A stretch of 64,000 nucleotides of DNA from Pithys albifrons albifrons (taxonomy: Eukaryota; Chordata; Aves; Passeriformes; Thamnophilidae). The stretch lies in contig NC_092486.1 in NCBI RefSeq assembly GCF_047495875.1, forward strand, positions 310,001 to 374,000, read 5' to 3'. Shown one piece after another: positions 1 to 9,981 of this stretch. Position numbers and translations under genes: made by a program. The stretch's first letter is position 1. Every line of letters starts with the position of its first letter. The notes under the pieces are model-generated. The model ran no database searches. It was not told the origin of the DNA and saw only the letters and a program-made list of their open reading frames with translations.

Positions 1-3000
1 CGGCCTGGCACCGCGTCCTGGTGCGTTCCGTGGCACCGGCGGGTCCCGGGGGGTGTCTTGGGGGGTACTGGGGGGTCTCGGGGGGTGTCCTGAGGGGTCC
101 TGGGGGGGTCCCGGCGGGTGTCCCGGGAGGTGTCCTGGGCGGTCCTGGGGGGTGTCCTGGGGGGTGTCCCGGGGAGTGTCCTGGGAGGTCCCGGGGGGTG
201 TCTTGGGGGGGTCCTGGGGGGTCCTGGAGGGTTCTGGGGGGTACCAGGAGATCCCGGCGGTGCTGAGTGCGGGTGTTGCAGGTGGAGCCGAGGGTGGTGC
301 TGGCACTGGGGGGCATCGCCAAGTCCTGGTGTGTCCCTGGGGTGTCCGGGTAGGGTCCACGGTCCTGGGGAAGTCCCAGAGGCTGGCAGGGGGTCCTGGC
401 AGGGCCAGAGGTCTGGGGTGCCGGGGATGCTGAGTGTGGGTGCCACAGGTGGAGTCGAAGGTGACGCTGGCACTGGGGGGCATCGCTGTGGTCCTGGGCG
501 CCGTGTTCGCCTCCATGGGGCTCCTGGCACTGCTGGGGGTGCCCTCGTCCCTCATCATCCTCGAGGTCGTGCCCTTCCTTGTGCTCGCTGTGGGTGCTGA
601 CAACATCTTCATCTTCGTGCAGGAGCTCCAGGTCTGCAGGGAGGGGGGCACGGCGGGCACAGGGGCATGGGAGGTATGGGGGGGCACCTTGGGGACAGGG
701 GCTCTGTGGGGCATGAGAGGACCTGTGGGCACAGGGGCGCATTGGGCGTAGGGGTTTCTGTAGGGCACGGGGGACACCTTGGGGACTGGGACCTCGTGGG
801 GTAAAGGGCCACCTGTGGGCACTGGGAGTCCCTGTGGGGCAGGGGGACACAGGGACACTCTGGGGACAGGAGGCCTCGTGGGGCAAAGGGGCACCTGTGG
901 GCACTGGGACACCCTGAGGGTCCCATGGGGCAGGGAGGAACCTGTGGGCATGGAGGTCCCCACGGGGCAGGGGGCACAGGGACACCTCTGTGGCCCGGGG
1001 TACCCATGGGGTGCAGGCGGACCTATAGGGGACAGTGGGGATGTCTTGGGAACGGGAGTGTCCCAGGGGCAGGGGGCCTCTTTTGGGTGTAGGGATTTCC
1101 ACGAGGAGCAGGAGGGCACAGGTGCCCTAGGGGAGTGTGCTTGGGCAGGGAAGGGAGGTGTCCATGGGGGGCAGCGACATGTGGCACCCCTAGGCTGGGC
1201 AGTGGGTGCCCGAGAGGGTGCCCCATAGGGTGGGACGTACCTTTGGGGGTCCCCCCGGGGCGGGGGTGACCCGGTGCTCCCTCACCACCCCGGGCAGCAG
1301 CAGTCGCAGCGGGAGCCGGAAGAGACGCGGGAGCAGCACCTGGGGCGGGTGCTGGCACAGGTGGCACCCAGCATGTTGCTCTGCAGCCTTTCTGAGGCCG
1401 TCTGCTTCCTCCTGGGTGAGCACGGGGGCTCTGGGGGCACGGGGGGCTCCGGGGGCACGGAGGGCTCCGGGGCACGGGGGTACCTGGCAAATCAGGGGAC
1501 ATGGGAGGCTCCGGGAGGCATTGGGACACGGGGATGCCAGGGGGCCCGGGGGGCATGGGGGACTCTGGGGAGACTGGAGATCACTGGGACATGGGGGACA
1601 CAGGGGGCATGGAGTGCTCCGGGGGGCTCGGGGTGGGGGGGAACAGGGGATTTTGGGGGTTACTGGGGGGCACAGGGGGCATGGAGGGAGCACAGGGACA
1701 TGGGGGCACTGAGAGCCCTGGAGGCACCAGGGCCATAGGGACAGGTGGGGACCAGGGGCACACGGTGGGCACAGGGTTATAGGGGGGATGGGGAAAGAGG
1801 GGGCACCAGAAGCACAGGGACGCTGTGGGGACATGGGGGGCACCGGAGACACAGGAGGCACAGAAATGTGGAGGACACAGGGAAAGAATGGGGAGCAGGG
1901 GCACAGGGACATGGGTGTGCACAGGGACACTGGGGAAATGGGGGCACAGGAGCACAGGGTGGGCACGGGGACACGGGGGCATGAGGGATGTGGGGAATGC
2001 GCTTGGGTACAGGGTGGGCACAGGTATAAGGGGGCAGAGGGAGATGAGGGGCACAGAGACACGGACAGAGAGGTGCTGAGCACAGCTCACCCGCGGTCAC
2101 CGTGTGCCCAGGGGTTGGGTGGGGGGTAGAGTGTGGTGAAGGGGCACTGGCCCGGGTGCTGCCAGGGCTGCCAGGGGTCCTGCAGGTGCTGACACGGGGG
2201 GTTCCAGGAGGGCTGCAAGGTGCTCTCTGTCCCGGGGGGCTCCGGGGGGCTGCAGGGTGCTCACTGAGCCGGGGGGCTCTGGGTGCCCTCTGTCTCGGGG
2301 GGCTCCGGGGTGCCCTCTGAGCCGGGGGTCCCGCAGGTGCCCTCTCGTCCATGCCCGCCGTGCGCACCTTCGCCCTCACGGCCGCGCTCGCCATCGTTTT
2401 CGACTTCCTGCTCCAGATGTCGGGCTTTGTGGCACTAGTGGCACTGGATGCCCGGCGGCAGGAGGTGACGCCCGGGGGGCACGGGGTGGGCACGGGATGA
2501 GTATGAGGGTCCCCGGGGTGGGCACGGGGTGGGCACAGGGTGGGTGTGGTGCCTGCAGTGTCCGGGGTGGGCTTGGGGTGCCCCAGGTGGGCACAGGGTG
2601 GGCTGTGGTTGCTCGAGTGGACAGGGAGCAACCCGTGGGGTGCAGGGGGGGCCGCGGAGGTCCCGTGCCAACCCTCCGTGTGCCCCCAGGCCGGGCGGTT
2701 CGACCTGTGCTGCTGCTGCGGGACGGGCAAGGAGCGCCCGGGGGGGGCGGGGGTGAGGCTGCTGCGGCCCCTCCTGGAGCGCTACTACACCCCCCTCCTG
2801 CTGCACCCCATCGTGCGGCCCTGCGTGGTGAGGGCATGGGAGGCACCGGGGGCATGCGGGGCACCGGGGCATGGGGGGCACCGGGGACACGGGGTCACCA
2901 AGGGCAGGGGAGGCACCAGGGCATGGGGGGGAGCCTGGGGCATGGAGGGGCACCGGGAGTATGGGGATCACCGGGGGCTGGGGTGGCACTGGGGGCTGGG

Positions 3001-6000
3001 CGGCACCGGGGGCATGGGGGATTGAGGAGAGGAGATGGATGGGGAAACACTGGGGGCCTGGGGAGAATGGAGGGGTGGGGGTGCCGTGGGGGTAGAGGGA
3101 CCGTGTGGGCAAGGAGGGCACGGCAGGGCTGGGAAGTGGAGGTGGCCATGGGGGGCCATGGGGACAGGAGGAGGTGGGGGCAGGGGGAGGTGGGCGCTGG
3201 CAGACGGCGGGTGCCATGGAGGGCTGGGGTGCCAGGGAGGCTGAGGGGCACATGGGGGGCATGGGGAGGATGGGGGGGCATCAGGGGGGCTGGGAGAGCT
3301 GGGGTGGGGAGGGAGGGGAGCATGGGGGGTCTCGGGGATTTGGAGGGGCGTCCTGGGAGGTGGGGGAGGGTCCCGGGGGGGTGTTGGGTGTCCCGGTGGT
3401 CCCTGACCAGGTGCCCCTCCAGGTGCTGCTGTTCCTGTTCCTGACCTGTGCTGGCCTCTTCCTGCTGTTCCAGGTGCCTGTGGGGCTGGACCAGGAGCTC
3501 GCCCTGCCACAGGTGGGGCAGGACCCCCGTTGGGGGGGCACGGGGACAGGGGAGGCGACAGGAGGGGACAGCCCCGTGAGAGGGCTTGGAGAGAGGGAGG
3601 GTCACATGGCCCTCTATGGGGACATCTTGGGGGTGGTGACACATCTGGGGCCCCCCCAGACCCTGTGGGTGCCAGGGTGGGTGACAAGGCCCTATATGGG
3701 GACACCTGGGGATGGTGGGACCTCTCCATGCCCCCAGGCCCTGGGGGTGCCAGGGTGGGTGCCAGAGCCCTGTGTGGGGACACCTGGTTGTGCTTGGGAC
3801 CCCTCTGAGACCCCCCAGGATCCTGTGGGTGCCAGAGTGGATGCCAGGGCCCTGTACGGTGACACCTGGGGGTGGTGGGACCTCTCCATGCCCCCAGGCC
3901 CCGGGGGTGCTGAGGGTGCCTGTGCCCCACTGATGGGGTGCCCGCAGGACTCGTACATGCTGCGGTACTTCTCGGCGCTGAACCAGTACTTGGCCGTGGG
4001 GGTGCCCACCTACTTCATCACCACGGGTGGGTACGACTTCTCCTCTGCCAACGGCACCAACGGCATCTGCTCCAGTGCTGGCTGCAACGCCGACTCGCTC
4101 ACGCAGACCATCCAACACGCCACCAGCTTCCCCAACGTGTGGGTGCAGGGGGGACATGGGCACGGGGCGGGCGCGGTGGTGCCCGGCTCCTGCCAGCCCT
4201 GTGTGCCCCCCCAGGTCCTACCTGGCCATTCCGGCCACCTCCTGGGTGGATGATTTCCTGGACTGGCTGAACCCCACAAGCCGCTGCTGCCGCATCCACC
4301 AGTTTGGGGAACACTTGGGCGAGTTCTGCCCCTCCACCAGCGGTGAGTGGGGGGCACAGGGCGGCTACGCCGTGGGGGCCAATGGGTGCCCACTGTGGGG
4401 GCTCTTGGGTCTACACTGAGTGTCTACCATGGTGGTTCTTGTGGGTATGTTGAGTGCCCACCATGGTGGTTCCTGGGTGTACATTGAATGTCCACTGTGG
4501 TGGGCACTGGGCATACATTGGGTGCCCATCATGATGGTCATTGGGTGCTTGCTGGGTGCCCACCATGGTATGGTGGCCATTGGGTACATGCTAGTTGCCC
4601 ACTGAGTGGTCATTGGATGCCGGTTGGGTGGCCATTGGGTGCCCACCATGGTGGTCATCGGGTGGCTGTTGGCTGACCATTGGGTGCCCACGATGGTGGT
4701 CATTGGGTAGCTGTTGGGTGCCCACCATGGTGGTCACTGGGCAACCATTGAGTGCCCACCATGGTGCTTATTGGGTGCCCATTTTGTGTCTGTTTGGTGC
4801 CCACCATGGTGGCCATTGGGGGGATGTTGGGTGCCCACCCTGGTGCTTGTTGGGTGCCCACTGGGGGGCTGTTGGTGACCCCCATGGCCGTGCTGACCCC
4901 CCGTGCCCACAGACAGCCCGACCTGTGTTGGGGGGCAGTGTCTGAAGGTGCCCCGGCGCCCCACGGCCGAGGAGTTCCAGCGCTTCCTGCCCTGGTTTCT
5001 CCAGGACCGGCCCACCCTGCAGTGTGCCAAGGGGTACGTGGCACTGGGAGGGCACCCAGGGGTGGGTGGCACCTGGGGGACATCTAGGGGTGGATGCCAC
5101 TTGTGAGGGGGAAAGCCAGAGTAGATGCCACATGGGGGGGGCACCAAGAGGGAGGTGCCACCTAGAGGACACACCAGGTGTAGGTGGTACCTCTGGGTGA
5201 CACCTGGGGGTAACACCCAGGGGCAGGTGCAACCCAGGGAGACACACAGGGATGGGTGTCACTGAGGGGGACGCTCCGGGGTGGGTGCCACTGAGGGGGA
5301 CACACACCAGGGAGTCAGTGCCACTCATGGGAGACATATCAAGGGGTGGGGGACAGTGGGGGCCACCTGGGGTTGCGTATCACTGGGGCAGGACACCTAA
5401 GGGGTGGTGCCACCCATGGGGGACACATCAAGGGGTGGGTGGCACCAAGGGGCACCTGGGGTTAGATATCACTGACGGGGGGGACACCCAGGGGGCAGTG
5501 CCACCCATGGCGGACACATCAAGGGGCAGGTGACACCAAAGGGCACCTGGGGTTGGGTGCCACTGGAGGGGGACACGCAGAGGGCAGTGCCACCCACGGG
5601 GTCATTGCCAACAAGTGTCACCACACACCTGGGGGTTCTGCACCCAGACACGACCAACAGTGGGTGCCCCCCGGGTGCCCCCTGACACCCCGTGCCCCCC
5701 ACAGCGGCCTGGGCGCCTATGACACGGCCGTGAGCCTGGGTGAGAACGGCACCATCCTGGGTGAGTGGGGGGCGGCGCGGGCCGGGGGGTGCCCAGGGGT
5801 GCCCGGGGCGCCGCTGACCCCCCCTCTGTGCCAGCCTCGCGGTTCATGGCGTACCAGCGCCCGCTGCGCACCTCGCAGGAGTACACGGCGGCGCTGCGGG
5901 CGGCACGAGCCCTGGCAGACACCATCACCCGCACCCTGCGCCGCGTGCCCGGCACTGACCCCAGCTTCAGGGTGTTCCCCTACACGTGAGTGCCCGCTGG

Positions 6001-9000
6001 GAATGGGGGGCACGGGGGCAGAGGGCAGCGCTGCTGGGGGGCACTGCTGGCTGGTGTGGGGTGCCCACTTAGGGGTGCCCAGGGAAGGGCTGTGGATGCC
6101 CCAGAGACTCTGTTGGGGGTCACAAGTGAGGGGACACTGTGGGTCCCAACCTAAGGGGTGCTCAGTTAGGGGTGCCCCAGTCGATGTGCCCACCCTGGGG
6201 TGTTCTGGGTGTCCCAGAGCTCTCGTTGGGGGTCAGAAGCGAGTGCCCCAGTCAGGGGTCACTGTGGGTCCCAACTTAAGGGGTGCCCAGGTCAGGGTGC
6301 CCATCCTGGAGTGCTGGGAGTGCCCTAGTCAGGGGTCAGTGTGAATGACCAGTTTAGGCGTACCCAGTTAGAGGGTGCCCATCCAGGGGTGCTGGGGGTG
6401 CCCCAGAGTCCTTGTTGGGGTTCCCAGTGCCTGTTTTGGGGTGCCAGGGCATGGTGCATATCTTGGGGTACTTGGTGCCATTTTGGGGTGGCTGGTGCCT
6501 GGGTCAGTGTACCTGGATCTGTGCTGGGGTACCCAGTGCTGTTCTGGGGTGCCCAGCGCCTGTGTTGGAGAGACCAGTGTGCCCAGTGCCCATGTCAGGG
6601 CAGTGGTGCTGTGTCAGGGTGCCCACATTGGAGTACCTGGGGCTGTTTTGGGGTGACTGGTGCCATTTGGGTGTACCCAGTAGCCTGTTATGGTGCCAGC
6701 ACATTGCCACCCCTTAAGGTGAGTAGTACCGGGTGGTGGTGGCCGAGGGGCTGGGGATGGCCTGGAGTGCCCAGTGCCCATGTCAGGGTGCTGGTGCCCA
6801 CTTTGGGGTGTTGGTGCCATGTCGGGGTCCTGGTACCCATGTCAGATGCTGGTGCCCGTTTCAGGTGCTGGTGCTCACGTCAGGATCCTGGTGCCCATGT
6901 TGGGTGCTGGTGCCCGTTTCAGGGTCCTGGTGCCCATGTTGGGATGCTGCTGCCCCTGTTGGGGTCCTGGTGCCCGTTTTGGTGTGCTGGTGCCCGTGTT
7001 GGGGTCCTGGTGCCCATATTGGGGTGCTGGTGCCCGTGTTGGGGTGCTGGTGCCCGTGTTGGTGTCCCCAGTGCCCACTCTGGTGCCCCCTGCAGGGTGA
7101 CGTACGTGTACTACGAGCAGTACCTGACGGTGGTGGCCGAGGGGCTGGTGACGCTGGCACTGTGCCTCGTGCCCACCTTCGTGGTGTCCTTCCTGCTGCT
7201 GGGCATGGACCTGCGCTCCAGCTGTGCCACCCTCGTCACCATCGCCATGATCCTGCTGGACACTGTGGGCGCCATGGCCCTCTGGGGCGTGCCCTACAAC
7301 GCTGTCGCCCTCATCAACCTTGTGGCGGTGCGGGGCAGGGGGGCATGGGGGAAACGGGGAGTATGTGGGACATGGGGGGCATCGGGGGCAGGGGGGGCAC
7401 GAGGCACATGGGGGGCACAGGGGGATACAGGGGACATGGGGAGCATGGGGGGCAAGAGGGGCAAGGGGGGCATGGGGGCACAGGGGGATACGGGAGGCAC
7501 AGGGGGATACAGGGGGCATGGGGGGACATGGGGGTCATTGGGGGGACATGGGGGCACAGGGGGCACAGTGGACACAAGGCATGAGGGGTGGCATGGAGAC
7601 ATGGGGTGTGGATGGAATGCAGCGTGTGTGGGGTGGCACAGGAACACAAAACAAAGGGTAGCACAGTGACATAAGGCAGGAGGGGTGGCATGGGGACATC
7701 GAGGATCTGGGATGGCATGGGGACATGGGGTGACACAAGGACATGGGAAACATGGGGTGGCATGGGGACATGTGACTGGCATGGGGACATGGGACACATG
7801 GGGACACAGACATCGTGGGCGTGTGGTGGCTTTGGGACCTGGGGCACGTGGGGACAAAGGGTATGGGGTGGCACAGGGATTTGGAGCACAAGGGGTGGCA
7901 GCAGGACCTGGGACACACAGGGAGGCACGGGGGGTGGCTGTGGGGCACAGGGGTGGCAGCAGGGAGAGGTGACCGTGACACGATGTCCCTGCAGGCCGTG
8001 GGCATCTCGGTGGAGTTTGTGTCCCACATCACGTGCGCCTTCGCCCGCAGTGCCCAGCCCAGCAGGGTGGCACGAGCTGCTGAGGCCACTGTTACCATGG
8101 GCAGCAAGGTGGGCACAGGGGACACTGAGGGACCCCCAAATCTCTTGGAGCCGGGGGTGGCACCAGGGACCCCCAACCCTGCCGGGGCCAGGGGGTGATG
8201 TGGGACCCCCGAATCCTCCTGGGGCTGGGGTGACACTGAGGGACCTCAAACCCCCCAAACCCTCCTGGGGCTGGGGGTGACACTGAGGGACCCCAAACCC
8301 TTGCAGGGCCACTGCAGGCCATCACAGGACCCTCAGTCCTGCCAGGGCTGGGGGTGACACTGGGGAACCCCAAACCCTGTCGGGTGGTGGCAGCACCCCC
8401 AGCCCTGGCCTGCTGTGCCCATCCCTGACAGTGTCCCCACTGTGCCCACAGGTGGTGGCTGGGGTGGCCATGACCAACCTGCCTGGTGTGGTGGTCCTGG
8501 CCTTTGCCAAGGCCCAGCTCATCCAGATCTTCTTCTTCCGCCTCAACCTCATCATCACCCTTGTGGGGTTGGCACATGGGCTCGTCTTCCTGCCCGTCCT
8601 GCTCAGCTACATCGGTAAGGACACCGTATGCCCACCCCAGGGACAGAGCCCTGACCCCGTGTGCCCACCCCAGGGACAGAGCCCTGACCCCGTGTGCCCA
8701 CCCCAGGGACAGAGCCCTGACCCCGTGTCCCCACCCCAGGGATAACCTGACCCCGTGTCCCCACCCCAGGGATAACCTGGCCACATGTGCCCACCCCAGG
8801 GACAGCCTGGCCACATGTGCCCACCCCAGGGACAGAGCCCTGACCCCATGTGCCCACTCCAGGGACAGAGCCCTGACCCCATGTGCCCATCCCCAGGACA
8901 GCCTGGCCCTGTATGCTCACCCCAGGAATAGCCTGGCCACATGTGCCCACCCCAGGGACAGAGCCCTGACCCTGTGTGCCCACCCCTGGGCACAGGGACA

Positions 9001-9181
9001 GCCAGGCACTATCCCCACTGTTGTCCCCACAGGGCCCAGCCCGCGGGTGCCAGCAGGGGACACGCTGGGGGACACGCAGGGTGCAGGTCTGGGCCTTAGC
9101 AACCCCTACTTCAAGGACAAGGACAAGGACAAGGACAAGGACAAGGACAAGGCCAGCGCCAGTGTCCCTGGGAAGGGCTGA
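1..9181 (+). CDS. NPC1L1: NPC1-like intracellular cholesterol transporter 1, C-terminal half
   Basis: Polytopic sterol transporter of the NPC1/Patched family, which takes up cholesterol at the plasma membrane and endosomes. Coding segments: 1-20 (end of an exon), 449-631, 1298-1415, 2337-2464, 2690-2827, 3423-3512, 3948-4138, 4215-4342, 4913-5033, 5705-5760, 5835-5985, 7096-7327, 7995-8108, 8452-8614, 9033-9181. All have GT/AG borders and compatible phases, giving about 659 residues against roughly 1,360 in human; the N-terminal half lies left of the window. Residues 1-150 carry the rest of the sterol-sensing domain ([25 protein letters not shown]). A cysteine-rich luminal domain follows ([16 protein letters not shown], two N-G-T sequons), then five membrane segments ([21 protein letters not shown]). 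[10 protein letters not shown] and AMTNLPG favour NPC1L1 over NPC1, as does the absence of the NPC1 LLNF tail. The tail has six Lys-Asp repeats. No AATAAA is evident after the stop. Confidence 0.93.
41..270 (+). repeat. G-rich minisatellite in NPC1L1 intron
   Basis: Imperfect tandem copies of a roughly 12-20 bp unit around GGGGTGTCCTGGGGGG fill the intron directly after the donor at 21. The stretch is low complexity, and the reading frames across it are glycine-rich artefacts. Confidence 0.8.
282..320 (+). pseudogene. duplicated exon 5' end (NPC1L1 pseudo-exon)
   Basis: Positions 261-320 repeat 428-487 at an offset of 167 bp. The copy includes the end of the intron, its CAG acceptor, and the first 13 codons of the NPC1L1 exon that begins at 449. 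The copy starts at 282 and keeps the reading frame with substitutions, then diverges after 320 and has no exon-like end. It appears to be a tandem duplication product rather than a working alternative exon. Confidence 0.6.
640..1260 (+). repeat. G-rich simple repeat, NPC1L1 intron
   Basis: Imperfect repeats built from GGGGCACAGGGACACC-like words occupy the intron between the exons ending 631 and starting 1298. I see no exon or regulatory element here. Confidence 0.7.
1420..2080 (+). repeat. GGGGCACAGGGACATG-type repeat, NPC1L1 intron
   Basis: This is a long intronic run of variants of GGGGCACAGGGACATGG, all with G on the plus strand. No coding segment is supported between the donor at 1416 and the acceptor before 2337. 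Confidence 0.75.
4390..4870 (+). repeat. minisatellite of TGGGTGCCCACCATGG units
   Basis: Imperfect copies of roughly 25-35 bp units containing TGGGTGCCCACCATGGTGG fill most of the NPC1L1 intron between 4343 and 4912. CCATGG palindromes recur throughout. The apparent reading frames are repeat artefacts. Confidence 0.8.
5040..5600 (+). repeat. GGTGCCACTGGGGGGACAC repeat, NPC1L1 intron
   Basis: Imperfect roughly 35-60 bp repeats with shared words such as GGACACATCAAGGGG and CACCTGGGGTT run between the donor at 5034 and the acceptor before 5705. Confidence 0.75.
6719..6757 (+). pseudogene. second duplicated exon fragment in NPC1L1
   Basis: About 39 bp here matches 7115-7153, inside the exon at 7096-7327, with around six mismatches. 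The shared core is GGTGGTGGCCGAGGGGCTGG. It lies about 400 bp before the true exon, separated from it by the 6770-7085 minisatellite, and has no acceptor or donor of its own. I read it as a partial duplication picked up with the repeat expansion. Confidence 0.5.
6770..7085 (+). repeat. roughly 26-bp minisatellite abutting an NPC1L1 acceptor
   Basis: About a dozen copies of a unit close to GGTGCTGGTGCCCGTGTTGG, some with TCCTGG variants, run up to the CTGCAG acceptor before 7096. The similar but more degenerate block at 6120-6680 probably derives from the same kind of unit. Confidence 0.8.
7330..7970 (+). repeat. GGGGACATGGGGGGCACAGG repeat, NPC1L1 intron
   Basis: Short G-rich units (GGGGCACAGGGGGATAC, then GGTGGCATGGGGACATG) occupy the intron between the exons at 7096-7327 and 7995-8108. 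No exon is seen. Confidence 0.75.
8630..9000 (+). repeat. 34-bp minisatellite in last NPC1L1 intron
   Basis: Roughly ten tandem copies of a 34-bp unit begin CCCCAGGGACAGAGCCCTGA and end with a GTGCCCAC element, mixed with 31-bp variants carrying CAGCCTGGCCACATG. They fill the last intron between 8615 and 9032. Frames on both strands are open only because of the repeat. Confidence 0.85.
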
Positions 9182-9967
9182 GGGCCCCTGTGCTCCCTCC
9201 CCCCCCCCCTCCCCCCCCGCAGCTGTTCTATTTAAACTGTTTTTTCTCAGAGTGTGGACTGGTTTAACTGGGATGGGTGGGGGAAGGGCTGCTGTGCACC
9301 ACGAGGGGCAGGGATATGGGGACAGCATGTGGGGGACACAGGGGCATCGGGGGGGGCACGAGGGCATGGGAGGGGGGCAGAAACGTGGGGCACGAGGGCA
9401 CTTTGGGGACAGGACAATGGACATGGTGGGGACAGGGCCATGGGGGGCACAGGGACATGGTGGGCACAGGGCCATGGGGGGCATCATGAAGCCCCATGGG
9501 GACAAGGGCATGGGGGAGGGAAGAGGGACACAACCTCATAGGGCACAGGGGGCACTGCAGGGACAAGGACGGGGGGGCACAGGGACACGGCCCTATGGGG
9601 CACAGGGGGCACTGTGGGAACAAGGACAGGGGGCACTGTGGGAACAAGGACATGGAGGACACCAGGCCGTCACATGGACAGGGTGCCATGGGGCACACAG
9701 GCAATGGCATGTGGGATACCACAGGGATGGGGCCATCTGGGGCACGGCTGGGCTGGGAGCACTCCCAGCACGGGGCGCCCCCAAACCCAGCACCCCAGGG
9801 TGGGCACAGCCCCCTGAGCAGCCGTGGCTGCCTCACCCCTGGCACAGCCCAAGGCCAGGCTGGCTGGCACTGGGAGCCACCTGTGCTGGTGGCACTGCCC
9901 CGGCAGGTGGCAGTGGTGGCACTGGGCATCCCGGGGTCCCTCAGCCCTGCCCATTCGCGGCCGGGCG
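9182..9967. other. intergenic space between convergent NPC1L1 and MRPS24
   Basis: Directly after the NPC1L1 stop are C-tracts and a TATTTAAACTG segment, then G-rich repeats (GGGGACA, GGGGCACAGGG) from about 9290 to 9720. The remainder is unique-looking sequence without a convincing reading frame. The NPC1L1 3' UTR must end somewhere here, but no canonical AATAAA marks it. Confidence 0.6.
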
Positions 9968-9973
9968 TTTATT
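9968..9973 (-). terminator. MRPS24: MRPS24 polyadenylation signal
   Basis: AATAAA on the minus strand begins only about eight bases after the TAG stop at 9982-9984, implying an extremely short 3' UTR of a few tens of bases. Confidence 0.7.
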
Positions 9974-9981
9974 GCCGGGCA

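Noticed and set aside
1..9181. NPC1 instead of NPC1L1
   Set aside because: [24 protein letters not shown] and AMTNLPG match NPC1L1, and there is no NPC1-type LLNF lysosomal signal at the C-terminus.
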